Made by a program: the position numbers and the translations under genes. A stretch of DNA of 64,000 nt from Nageia nagi (lineage: Eukaryota; Pinophyta), in contig JBITNC010000001.1 of the NCBI GenBank assembly GCA_050084985.1, positions 166,904,001-166,968,000 of the forward strand, read 5' to 3'. A model generated the notes under the pieces. It saw only the letters and a list, made by a program, of their open reading frames with translations. It was not told where the DNA came from and did not search any database. The number at the start of each line of letters is the position of its first letter. Positions within the stretch are counted from its first letter, which is position 1. Shown piece after piece: positions 36,398-47,003 of this stretch.

Positions 36398-38279
36398 TAA
36401 TTCAAAATTTGCATGGATCTAGAGTAACTGACACATGCCTATGTTTCTATTTGTTACAGAGGGGGTTCAAAGTAAAAAACTTAAATAAAATCAACTTTTA
36501 GTCATCTTTTAAACCTATTCCTTTGTATGACCTATTATATCATTCCAACATGTCAATTCAGTTTTTGAACACATAAACAAACATCATAAAAGAAGTTTTA
36601 TTTTTATCTTTTATATTATGTTTTCGAGAAAACAATTTGATGCACAAACATCCTATATGCAAGCTTACTTTTAACGATGTGATTATCTTTTTTAAGTTTT
36701 CACATATTTTTAATGTTTGAGTTAAATGAACGATATGAGTTGTTAATTTTAGTCTTTTAATTTTTCTAATTTGTTTTGACTAGTCAAGTGTTAAACAAGG
36801 TAGGTTGGGTAATTCTAAGTAATATTCACAAGTTTCTATGGCTCTTGGCTTGGTTCTAAAAGAGTCTCCTTTTTTGACTCCTACCTAAAGGAGAGTCAAT
36901 GTTGGCTCTATGGCTTCAAGTGTGTGATGTTGGTGGGTACAAAGAAGTAAGAATTAACGGTTGGTAGTGACATCCAACTCGTTAATGTTCAATTATTCCT
37001 TTAAGGCCTTATGAAATGCAATTTAAACAAGTAAGATGCAATTATGCATACTACCCTCCCCAACATTCATGTCCATTCATTTATCTTATCTTAATGTGAC
37101 ACAATCAAAAGTTTATTATAAGATGGATCTTGACCTTAATAAACCCCGTTGTTCTTTTCTAATTATAATGTGATTCATTATCCAACCTCTTAGTGATGTT
37201 CATTAACCCCTTCCAGCTGTGGAAGTATTATGTGTAGTAAATTTCCAAATAAAATGTGAATAAATTTTACCTCTTTCACTTAACTTATTTCTGATCACTT
37301 AAGATCGCTCGAGGTGCAAAAGTGAGAGCATACTTCGTTAAGTGAAAGTACTTAGTGTATTCGAATCCCCCTAATTCATTAACCCTTTAATGTGATTTGT
37401 ACTATCCAAAACCCCGATTTATTTTCCTTAAGTTCATTCCAAATTAAGTGTGATCCATTTACCTCTTCCAATTGTGGGAGTATTATATGTAGTAAATTGC
37501 CTCCTCTTACTAGTAAGAGGTCATTATGTGTAGATAAATTACCCAATTAATGATAGTTTGAGTGTGAAAGAAAAGAAAAGTTAATTTACCCCTTCTTATC
37601 AAGTCTATTCTGGTCACCTTAGATCGCTCAAAGCGCAAAGGGAGAGCATAAGTAGACAAGATAAAAAGTATTAATGTGTATGTAGTGTTAGTGTGAAGGA
37701 AAAGAAAAATTAATTTACCTCTTCTTATCAAGTCTATTCTGGTCACCTTAGATCACACGAAGCGCAAAGGGAGAGCATAAGTAGACAAGATAAAAAGTAT
37801 TAATGTGTACGTGCCCTTCACCCAAAGCATGAAAATAAATACATACCATTATACATAAAACAAATTAATAAAAAATATGCATTTAACTTTTTCTACCCAT
37901 TCTTATATGCATTCTGGGCAAAGAAATCACACTCAAAAATATTTTTCCATAACATAATTTTATTTTATTTTTTCAAAAATAACAAAAAGAGATAAAAATG
38001 ACCTGGAACGGGTCACCGGTGTTTATACAGGAAATGCTGGCATTTAGTTACAGTCGTTGGCATTTATTTACAGTCGCTGGGCATTTAGTTATAAGAAACG
38101 TCAACGTTCAATACTAGTCATCGACGTTTAGTTACAGTCATCAGCGTTTCTGCAACAAATTCCTGAAAAAGCATAGAACCCGAAATTTGAAGTTAGTGCA
38201 TGGAAAAATCCAAAAAACTAGAGAATAGAAAGGTAGAATCATAAACAAAAAATCTCCCTCTCAATAACGGAGGGGCCTT
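36398..38279 (-). other. Element D 5' leader with tandem repeats
   Basis: Noncoding, about 1.9 kb, between primer site and gag. It contains two good copies of a 129-bp repeat (units from 37,562 and 37,691, with CTTCTTATCAAGTCTATTCT and GCAAAGGGAGAGCATAAGTA) plus diverged copies near 37,255-37,340. A separate C/G-richer cluster at about 38,010-38,160 has five imperfect copies of a GTCRYYGRCGTTTAGTTACA-like motif related to motifs in the LTR. Confidence 0.7.
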
Positions 38280-38292
38280 CCTTCTAGCGCCA
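38280..38292 (-). other. Element D primer binding site
   Basis: Minus strand reads TGGCGCTAGAAGG three bases inside the 5' LTR end (...GCAACA). TGGCGC-type primer sites, pairing with a tRNA 3' end other than initiator Met, are usual in Tat/Athila-like elements. Confidence 0.7.
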
Positions 38293-38295
38293 GAA

Positions 38296-39145
38296 TGTTG
38301 CAATGAAAATTGAGCTGGAATGTAGAATAACATAAAATACAATTATTCTTCAATCTTCATTGAACCTCAAATTATATAACATAGATAGACATGTTGTAAT
38401 TGCAAAATGATATTCAATCTTAGTTCAAACTACAATTTGCCCTTAGAAGGGACTTTTATAAATGCTATGTGCCAAAATAAAGAGTATTAAATCTTCATTG
38501 TTTTGACTTGCTTGCTTCTTCCCTTAGTATGAGCAACCTGTAAATCCTACACACATGCAAAAGACAATAACATCAAAGTATCTATGTATGACAAGTATTA
38601 AAATGAAACTAGCATAAAATAATAAAATGTATAAGCTCATAAGATTTTGGCAGCATTACCCTACTTCAAAAATGGGTTCAAATTCCTCTCCTATTTGCTT
38701 TGTATTAGCTTATATTTATAGATTTTGGATGAGATGTTTTAAGGCTGGTAAGAGGAAGTGAATAGCCACCGTAGGTCGTAACTAACCCCCTCTATCCACC
38801 TCATATTGGAGAAACAAAGCATTCCAACTTTCCCTCACCATTTTGGTTTCTATTCGGCTGTTATAGAGTCACCGGCGTTTGGATGTCGAACGTCGGTGAC
38901 TGGATCAAAACGTCGGTGTTTCAAGGTGAACGCCAGCGACTGATTAGCAGTTTTTATAACAATATTGAAATGATCGCCAAATAGTCAATTTTTATCAAAA
39001 AGGGGTCATGTGACCACTAATTTTGCATGTACTCGATGAGAGCTATCCAATAATGAAGTTTTCAAGCTTGTTTGAGGCTTGTATAAAGAGTTATTATTAT
39101 TTCAATGTTTACTAGTTAAGAAGGAGACATTTTTAGGTGTCTACA
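38296..39145 (-). repeat. Element D 5' LTR
   Basis: 850 bp, same length as the 3' LTR. On the coding strand it starts TGTAGACACCTAAAAATGTC and ends ATTGCAACA. The CpG-rich motif block is at 38,866-38,945. Confidence 0.97.
38709..38723 (-). promoter_or_regulatory. Probable TATA box of element D LTR
   Basis: Minus strand reads TCTATAAATATAAGC about 425 bp into the LTR, a strong TATA-box match at a position that would divide U3 from R. The same motif is in the other LTR (about 27,490). Confidence 0.6.
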
Positions 39146-39150
39146 CTTCT

Positions 39151-39357
39151 AATTCAAGGGGAGGAAAAGAGAAAAGTAAATCTCAAGATAAAGGCAAAGG
39201 TAAGCAAAAAACTAAGACCACTAATATTTCAAAGAAAAAAATTGATGGTAGACATTGTAGTCATTATGATAAAAATGGTCATATTGATGATAAATGTTAG
39301 AAATTACATCTATAATTACATCCCTATAAGCATGAGAATAAGAAAAAAAATAATGCT
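39151..39357 (+). pseudogene. Element C gag, 3' part (relic)
   Basis: Continues the gag interrupted by element D. A basic linker KGKGKQKTKTTNISKKK is followed by a knuckle HCSHYDKNGHIDDKC in which the second Cys is Tyr, then a TAG and KLHL. The knuckle of element B (HCSHCDKDGNDQEHY) is its relative. Confidence 0.8.
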
Positions 39358-40026
39358 ATGGTTCTTATATGTGATGATATTGAGGGAATTTTAGATGTTA
39401 ATGAGAATATAAATTGTTCAGCCATTCAAAAGGTTGAAGAACCTCAAGATAATGAAGAGCAAATGGTTCAATTATTCCACCTCAAAATCCAATTTAAGAA
39501 AATCAAAGTAGAATGCATTATTGATCTAGGTTCTCAATCAAATTTGATTTTAGAGACTATGGTAAGTAATTTAGGATTAGAAACTTTCAACCATCCAAAT
39601 CCATATCCTTTGTGTTGGGTGCATCATAATTCTAGTTTGCAAGTCATTAAGCAATGCAAGTTGAAATTTGTTATATGTGCAAAGTACATTGATGAAGTTG
39701 TGGTTGATGTTGTTCCTTTAGAGATTTGTGATGTTATTCTTGGTAACCCTTACATGTGTGATAGAGATGGTATTTATTATAAAATATTGAATAAATTATG
39801 GTTGGTAAACGATGGAAAGATATTTCTAGCTAGTGCACATAAAAGCAAGAAAAAGCTACCTTTGGTCACTGCCAATCAGGTAAAACATCTTGTTAATGCT
39901 TCTAAAAAGTTTGTTTTGATTATAGTGAAAACAAGAGCCTCTAGTGAGTTGAATCTCATGATGTTAGCAACATGTAATACTAATTTTAGGGCATTAGTAG
40001 CATGTCAAAGAGAGGAACAAATATAG
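39358..40026 (+). pseudogene. Element C protease region
   Basis: An open stretch of 222 codons. KKIKVECIIDLGSQSNLILE carries the catalytic Asp in DLGS, as in this chromovirus family. Downstream are YPLCWVHHNSSLQVIKQCKL, KYIDEVVVDVVPLEICDVIL and GNPYMCDRDGIYYK. The end (LATCNTNFRALVACQ) recurs at 41.38 kb. It would process the polyprotein. Stops on both sides show that it is no longer part of a full polyprotein. Confidence 0.75.
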
Positions 40027-41350
40027 GATTTGGCTTAGGAGTTTATAGACTTATTTGCAAATCCATAAGGATTACCTCCTATGTAGGATATACAACATGA
40101 TATTGAATTTTTACCTGATGCTTCATTTCCCAACATAGCTTTGTATAGTTAATTAGTTTTAGAGAAAGGGGAGATAAAGAGGTAGATTTAGGAGTCGGTT
40201 GCTTAAAGAGTGATCAAAACAAGTATATCTTCATGTGGATCACCTATTTCTTTACTCCTAAGAAGGATCAAACTTGGAGAATATGCATTAACTATAAAGC
40301 ACTAATCAAAATCACCATTAAAAATTGCTATCCTTTGCCTTAGATAGATGATCTTTTGGATCAGTTGCAAGGGGTAAGATTATTCATAAAAATGGACTTA
40401 AGGAGTGGATATCACCAAGTTAGAATCAAGGTGGAGGACATTTGAAAGATTGCTTTCAAGAAGAGAAATAGACTATTTGAATGACTTGTTTTGCCATTTG
40501 GTTTATTCAATACACCAACAACTTTTATAAGGGTAATGAATGATGTGCTTCATCCATTTATTGATTCTTTTGTTATTGTATACTTGGATGATATTCTTAT
40601 TTATAGTTCTACTTGAGAAGAACATGTTGTACATATTAGATAAGTATTTCAAACTTTACATATAGATAAGTTGTTATTGAAACATTCAAAATTTGGGTTT
40701 GGCAAAGAGTCTTTGGTGTATTTGGGCTATGTTATTGGTCAAGGAAAACTTAAGATAGATCCTAGTAAAGTAAGTGCTATAGTAGATTGGCCAAGGCCAT
40801 CTAATGTAATTGAAGTAAGAAGTTTCTTAGGTGCTTTCCAATATTTAAGAAAGTTTATTATTGATTTTTTTCATATTGATTCACCTTTACATAATGTAAT
40901 GGATAAGAGGTAAGTTTTTTGATGGGGGAAACAATAATAAACATCTTTTGACACTTTGAAGCAAAATATTATTAGTGCACTTATGCTAGCACTTCTTAAT
41001 TTGTAGAAACCATTTGAAGTGGAGACTAATGCAAGTGACTATGCCATGGGAGTCATTTTGTTACAATAAGGTAAACCAATTTCTTTTCATTCTAAAAATT
41101 TTAGTGGGGCTATTTTGAATTATCCTACTTATGATAAGGAAATGTATGGATTGGTTTAAGCTATTAAAAAATGGAAATATTACTTAATGGAAAAAGAAAC
41201 AATCATTCATACTTATCATCAACCATTAAATTATTTACAAATTAAATCAAAATTACAACAAACTACACATTATAGATGAATGGGTTTTTGTAATAATTTC
41301 ATCTAGTGATCAAGTATAAGAAAGGAACATAGAATAAGTTTACTGATAGG
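40027..41350 (+). pseudogene. Element C reverse transcriptase / RNase H (relic)
   Basis: RT blocks in order: [77 protein letters not shown], then [10 protein letters not shown] (near 40,580) with the catalytic pair intact. The connection at 40,671-40,913 reads LGYVIGQGKLKIDPSKV and VRSFLGAFQYLRKFI. RNase H at about 41,020-41,240 reads ETNASDYAMGVILLQ (first Asp changed to Asn), NYPTYDKEMYGLV and AIKKWKYYL. At least eight stops; dead copy. Confidence 0.85.
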
Positions 41351-42950
41351 CTCTATAGGCCACCTATAACTATAGATTCCATGCCATTAACAACATGCAA
41401 TACTAATTTTGGGTCATTAGTAGCATGCAAAAAGGGTCGAGTAAGTTCCCTCTCAGTGCCAAAATTTCTTCCTTTTCTATCTGAGTCATTTTCAAAGGCA
41501 TATATGTAGGATACTAACATCAAAGAGGTGTATGAGTAGTTGTATTTATCTAGGTCCAAGTATAAGGGTTTGGATTAATTTCATTTGCAATATAGACTTC
41601 TTTATCATTTTAATGCATTATGTGTACTTGTAGGTGAAAGAATTAGACTAATTAGAGAAGCACATACTTCAAATATTGCATGACATTTTTGGGTTGGAAA
41701 GACATTGTACAATTTTCAAAGGTATGTATATTGGCCAAATATGGAAGATCAAGTTACCAAGTACATAAAAGGGTGTTCTTTGTGTTGCACTAGTAAGCCA
41801 AGTAACAGAAAATTTGGTTTGTATCGACCACTTCCAATTTCTTCACATCCATGGGAATGTATCTCAATGGATTTTATGAGAGGATTCTTTATGACTAAGA
41901 AGGTTCATGACTATTTATTTGTTGTTATGGATAGATTTAGTAAGATGTGTGTTTTAATTCCATGTAAAAAGACTATAATAGGATAAGATGTTGCAAATTT
42001 ATTCTTTTCTCATGTTTGGGTTCATTTTGGATTTACTAATTCCATTATTTTAGATAAATATAGTATATTTTTAAGCAAGTTTTGGATATTTTTGAGGGAA
42101 AATATGGATACAAGGTTGAATAGGAGTACTACCTTTCATCCTCAAATGGATGGAAAAATTGAGGTGGTGAATAGGATAGTAGTTCAACTCTTGAGGAGTT
42201 ATTGTGGTAAGCATCCTAAGTCTTAGGATGAACATCTTGAATATATCCAACATGCATACAATAGAGAAATTCATTCTTCCATTCATAAGAGTCCTTTTTA
42301 TACTTGTTTTACTTATTTACCACCTTCACCTTTTGATTGTGTGTTTGGATAGCAAAAAAATGAAGAAGATTCACTTGAGAAAGAGGAAAAGCAAGCTAAA
42401 AAATTTGTTGAAAAGATTAGGCAAATTCATTTGAAAGTCCAAGAGCAACTTGAGACAACCCAAGCCAAGTACAAGATGAGATATGAAAAACATAGAGCTG
42501 ACCATAAGTTTCATGTAGAAGACTATGTTTGGTTGCATCTTAGTAAGGAGAGGTTGCAAGGACCAGCCAAGAAGTTGAAATCATAAGGTATGGACCATTT
42601 GAAATTGAAAAGCAAGTAAGAATGCTTTTAGATTGAGTCTACTAGAATATATGAACATTTATTTAGTTTTGAATATTGAACATTTGAAATTGTATGAGCC
42701 ATATATGTTGAATGAAGATAAAGTAGGTTCAAATCAAATTTTTCCATCTATTGATGACTTAGCTCCTAACATTATGGATGAACTCAAGAAGGATTCCATA
42801 TTACAAAAGAAGGTTCATGCTACAAGAAAAGATGAGATAGAGCTATGATTGGTTGGATTGAAAGGATATAAACCTAAATAAACTAAGTGGATGGATAGGT
42901 CTAGACTTGAGGATTTCTATCCTCATCTATGCATTTTTGAGACCAAATGC
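41351..42950 (+). pseudogene. Element C integrase with chromodomain-like tail (relic)
   Basis: The zinc-binding part (about 41,637-41,810) reads IREAHTS, HFWVGKTLYNFQRYVYWPNM and IKGCSLCCTSK. The core reads PWECISMDFMRG (first Asp), VHDYLFVVMDRFSKMCVLIP, NSIILDKYSIFL (second Asp) and HPQMDGKIEVVNR (Glu). All three catalytic positions are retained but stops occur near 41,985 and later. A basic coiled segment follows (EKEEKQAKKFVEKIRQIHLK), then KHRADHKFHVEDYVWLHLSK, IEHLKLYEPYM, and a chromodomain-like end KVHATRKDEIELWLVGLKGY...TKWM near 42,810-42,890. Confidence 0.85.
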
Positions 42951-42956
42951 TTCTCC

Positions 42957-42968
42957 AATGGGGAGGTG
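42957..42968 (+). other. Element C polypurine tract
   Basis: AATGGGGAGGTG directly before the 3' LTR start TGATCC. Confidence 0.85.
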
Positions 42969-43693
42969 TGATCCGAATTGGATCATATGCCAAGTTGTAT
43001 TATTAGGAGCAATACTCATTCCAAAGGTATATGTGCTTAAATATAGATAAAATATAGAAATATAAAGTTTTTAGGCATTCAATTTTAGGCTTCCAATGGT
43101 ATGCAAATTTCTAATTTTAGGTTGCTGATGGTGTGCACCTTGATGAGTTAGTAGGGGCATTTCAAGGGACAGTGGCATTTTAGAAGACTAAGCAGTTTAG
43201 GTTCCTTAGTTGATATTTGAGAGTGTTCTAGAGGCTTATTTAATGGGGTATCTCATTTTTGATTCTCAATTAGAGAGGATTATAGAGTTTTGGGATTTTA
43301 TAATTTTAATAGTTTGAAGGAAGACCAAGAGTCATTTTAGAATTGTTATAGTTCTAAGATTTTTTTTTTTGCTATAAGAGGTTGAAGTAATTATAGGAGA
43401 TTATATTTCCATTGTGTTGATGGTATTTCTCTATGCATGTAATACTATAATGTCCATAAACATTGATAAGATAAGGTTCCAATTCCATACTAGATTACCT
43501 CACATTGGGTAAACCAGGGTAAATCATTATGTTGATCTTATTGTGTGTTTGAGATTGCTAGTTTATGATTTACATTATGCAATTTTCAAATTATATGTGC
43601 AATTTGTATGATCTTATAATGGTGAATGTATTTTTATTCAAATTTGTAATTGAAGATCCAAGTATGCTATAAGCATCCAATGAATACAAGTTA
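42969..43693 (+). repeat. Element C 3' LTR
   Basis: 725 bp, from TGATCCGAATTGG to ATACAAGTTA. The terminal CA seen in the 5' LTR (GATCA) is TTA here. Followed by the second AAAAG target copy. Confidence 0.9.
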
Positions 43694-43698
43694 AAAAG
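43694..43698. repeat. Right target-site duplication of element C (AAAAG)
   Basis: Matches 25,454-25,458. Confidence 0.85.
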
Positions 43699-44360
43699 AG
43701 AGCAAACCTTTTTGTATACCATTATTTTTTAGTTGTATTACATCTAACTCTTGGAAATAGTTAGGTAGTTCTTCAATACCAAAGGTATAACTAACTACTT
43801 CATCTAATATGAAGTTCATGATATACTCATTGGAGTTAAACACTTGCCAAAAGTTTGCAGTATCAGGCACTGATGGCCTACATTGGAATTGGACTCCAAA
43901 GCTTCCTCTCTTGTAATGGGTAGGGTTATAATGTGCCCCTTTACCTACAAGTGCATCAACAACTGGATTATACCTTTTGGTAAGAGAGATAAAATTGATT
44001 GCTACAAATTACTCTAGTAAGTCTCATACCCTATTCATATAGGTATTCATATAGTGATATTTTACACTAATTTGATTTCTAACTTGTTTTATGACTAGTT
44101 TAGAATCAACATACACTACTAGACATCTGATGCCCATACTAATTACTTTGGATAAACATAAATAAAGGGTCTCATATTCAACAAAATTATTTATACAATC
44201 CATATGAATTTGAATGAGAATCTTCTTATTTTCCCATCTAGTGATTTAAAGACAACACTAGCCCCACAACCATGTTTACATCTAGCCACATCAAATTACA
44301 TTGTATATATCTCATTCTCTCTTTTCGCTATCATTGATATTGGTTGTGCATTTTAATATA
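43699..44360 (-). pseudogene. Element A archaeal-type RNase H between protease and RT (relic)
   Basis: The minus strand reads FDVARCKHGCGASVVFKSLD and GKIRRFSFKF, then in a shifted frame CINNFVEYETLYLCLSKVI, IRCLVVYVDSKLVIKQVRN, and RYNPVVDALVGKGAHY. The four acidic positions (FD, VEYE, VDS, VDA) are retained. It aligns with the RNase H of element E at 56.8-57.05 kb (FDG, HGVGAS, NNMVEYE) and with the second, archaeal-type RNase H known from Tat elements. A linker (FGIEELPNYFQELD) runs to the insertion point of element C and reads on into the RT part at 25.45 kb. Tat elements normally carry this domain after RT/RNase H. Stops and one frameshift are present. Confidence 0.75.
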
Positions 44361-44421
44361 AATAATAGCTACCCATGCCAATGTTAGTGATCTAATAATT
44401 GAGATCATTAGTTGAAATAAT

Positions 44422-45230
44422 TTATGTGATTAATAGTATTTCTCTAAGTGTATCCCTTTCAAGCACTTGTACTAGTTCAAGGCCATTCATGCAATTTTGC
44501 TCTATGATCTTTTTAAGATGGATATTTTTGGTACCCTTATTTAGGATCTTCACATGCTTATTTTGAAAGAGGAGTAAAATATGTGTATAATCTAAAGCTA
44601 GATATCCTTCTAATTTGGTAGTAAACTCTCTAGAAAAATAGATTTCAAATAAAGATGGAAGATCAACAACAATAATATCTTGCATGACATAGATATTAGG
44701 GAATGCGTTCAAAGTTATTAAAAATCCTTTAACACTATCAAAAACATTAATAATGAAGAATCTAGCTATATGACTCCATATATGCATCAAGTAATACATA
44801 ATTTGATTTCATTTGCAATTGCTTTAGGAATGATGGTAATAGTATATTCAATATCTATCATACAATTATTAACTACCCAACCTTCTAATCTAAGGGATAG
44901 ATAGAAAGGTGGGGGTATTCTTATACCTATAGGAGCTAGAGGGACATCATCAAATATTGCAAAAATATCATTATATTCATTTACCCTTTTCTTACTATTT
45001 TTAAGCTTCAAAATTTCTTGTAAAAGGTCAATTTGACCCAAAATCCTTAATGCATCAAACATTGATATTCTAGAAGGTGTTTTCTTCAATTTTTCTATGT
45101 TATATAGAGCATAAGAAGTAAATTTACTTATTTCAATAGGTTTATGTGATCTAAAATATTGAGTGGCCTTCTCCTTATGATGATCAATGATAAAAGGATA
45201 TCGTAATGGATGAGGCCTTTCCTTATTCAA
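44422..45230 (-). pseudogene. Element A protease region (relic)
   Basis: Upstream part (45,230-44,787): SMFDALRILGQIDLLQEILK, DIFAIFDDVPLAP, PFYLSLRLEGWVVNNCMIDI, then EYTITIIPKAIANEI. The catalytic D-T-G-A-S region reads D-I-E-Y-T, so the protease is inactive. After a frameshift (44,799-44,422) come SVKGFLITLNAFPNIYVMQD, IIVVDLPSLFEIYFSREFTT and KLEGYLALDYTHILL, then KHVKILNKG. This extended protease-linker is characteristic of Tat-like gypsy elements. Confidence 0.8.
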
Positions 45231-46830
45231 TACCTCATTTTTATTAACAATAAAATTTGTTGTTGTAGAGGTAGTATTACCTTGGACCTAATAAATATGA
45301 TTTAGATGTTTAGGAATTTGATTTTTTTGATTCTATGTTTGGAGGATAGTATCTTTAGCTCTTCTTATATTAGGTTTAGTTGGAATGGTTTGCTAATTTT
45401 GTTGTGTAACTTGGGCCTATTACAAGACTAATAAAGAAGAAGCTCTAGTTCAAACATAGTGGGCTTGTTCTCTAGCATAACCTAAAAGCCAAAAATTAAC
45501 CATGGTGAGGTGCATGGTAGGATTTTATGTGGGTTCTACCATTTATTCTAAATGTAATCATAAATATTGGTGTTGATATACAAAATAGGAGTCTAGAAAA
45601 TGAGGAGCTGAACATGGAGGACACCATTCTATAATGCCCATAGCATCACTCTCTATAGAACTAGCCATAACCACATTATTAATTTCATTAGGAATAATGG
45701 TTTGTTTTGTTTGGTGATTCATGCATTGTAATATTGGCTGATACTAGTTATCATATCTTTTGTAGTTGAAGCCTTGATTTTGCTTCTCTTGCAAAGTAAA
45801 ATTATTTGTAAGATTCCTAATGGTTAGCTCGAATTGCCTTATTTTTTCTTCCTCTTGAGATTTAGAATCAACACTTATAATTATAAATGCAAGAGTAAGT
45901 AATGTTGGCACTTGATTTTAAATTATGGACTTAGGAGGAGGGGGCAAGGATAATACTCCAAGATGAGTAATTTGTGGAGCTAGTTTGGGTGGTAAATTAG
46001 AAAATACAGGCATGATAGATCTTGGTTACATTTTTCTAGAGGATACCAAGGTATGTTTCAAAATTTTAACCATTTTATAGACATCATGGAAAGTATCTCC
46101 AGACATAACAATAAGCATATTGAGATTAGGGAGGAAAGCTTTCCTATAATATACCAAAGCTTGTGCATTTGTTGGTCTAATCCTTAATGTAATAGATTTC
46201 CATTTCTTCTCAAATATTTTATTGAAATCATCAATAGAATCATGGGAGTGCCTTTTGATACATGATATAAGGCTAAAAAAGGTACTATCATCACCATTTG
46301 CAACAATGTTTTTGATCAAATCTTAATATAACTCTCCCTATGTATTTATAGATTGGGGGGAAGGGTTCTAAACCATTTAGTTGCTTTGCCTTCAAAAAAA
46401 TGTGACAATAATATGGTCATCATTATTTCATTAGTAATAGTAAAAATCAAAGCTAAAAGATAGACACCTTGATAGTGTTCATATGGTGTCTTACCAGACC
46501 CATCATAATTAGAAAAAAATTTGAAACCTACTAGAAGAATAGTTAGTGAATTGGTAGCAAAAACCAATGGATGGCCATTATTCCAACTAGGAAAATCAGT
46601 AAGAGCAGGTTGGGCCATGTTTGGACCACCAGTATTAGGTGAAGGATTTTATTGGGTAGTGTAAAATATGGTTGATAATGGGATAAATCTTAAGGGAATT
46701 TGAGAGGATAATGTTTGAGAAATATTTGGTCTATTCCTCCTTTGAGGAACTGATAGCACTTGAAACCTAAGCTATCTTAAAGAATTTCTAGTACTATTTC
46801 TAGTTAATCTACATTTTGGAGGTGCTAAGG
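45231..46830 (-). pseudogene. Element A gag (relic)
   Basis: Main capsid pieces: 46,618-46,346 (FKFFSNYDGSGKTPYEHYQG, ITNEIMMTILLSHFFEGKAT, KWFRTLPPNL) and 46,319-46,026 (FFSLISCIKRHSHDSIDDFN, KIFEKKWKSITLRIRPTNAQ, RKAFLPNLNMLIVMSGDTFH). The downstream part is broken, but a Cys-rich stretch (IEWCPPCSAPHFLD, near 45,640) is the likely nucleocapsid remnant. KWFRTLPP is typical of Ty3/gypsy gag. The N-terminus before MAQPALTDFPSW is uncertain. Confidence 0.75.
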
Positions 46831-47003
46831 TTTGAAATATTATTTGATTTATTAGTAGATTGATAATAAGAAAACAAAACCTTATAATATTTTAAAGCAT
46901 TAAGTGATAGCTTACTATACATAGCTATCTAGCCTCTTCACACCCACTAAATATGGAATTTAGGTCATGTCCTATCGGGCATGCCAAAAATGGACTAGTC
47001 TAC
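46831..47003 (-). other. Element A 5' leader and presumed primer-site region
   Basis: No clean primer site is seen directly at the LTR. The minus strand has TTGGCATGCCCGATAGG about 20-40 bp inside, which weakly resembles TGGCGCC-type primer sites. Confidence 0.4.

Larger units (their letters stand above)
27074..39145 (-). mobile_element. Element D: gag-protease-only LTR retrotransposon, 12.07 kb
   Basis: Two 850-bp LTRs (about 96% identical by eye), CTTCT target duplication, primer site, polypurine tract, a 1.9-kb leader with tandem repeats, a gag plus protease reading unit (36.4-32.4 kb) and 4.5 kb of noncoding DNA before the 3' LTR. No RT, RNase H or integrase can be read on either strand of 27.9-32.4 kb. 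The coding part has few interruptions. The gag and protease look Ty3/gypsy-like. This is the TR-GAG/LARD kind of arrangement: an element that packages itself but needs enzymes from a relative. It is the youngest insertion in the nest. Confidence 0.9.
25459..43693 (+). mobile_element. Element C: chromovirus (Ty3/gypsy), split by element D
   Basis: LTRs of 709 and 725 bp with AAAAG on both sides. Plus-strand order: 5' LTR, methionine-tRNA-type primer site, gag (interrupted by D at 27,069), protease, RT, RNase H, integrase, chromodomain-like tail, polypurine tract, 3' LTR. Without D the element is about 6.2 kb, a normal chromovirus size. It carries many stops but no large deletion. It belongs to the same family as element B. 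Confidence 0.9.
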
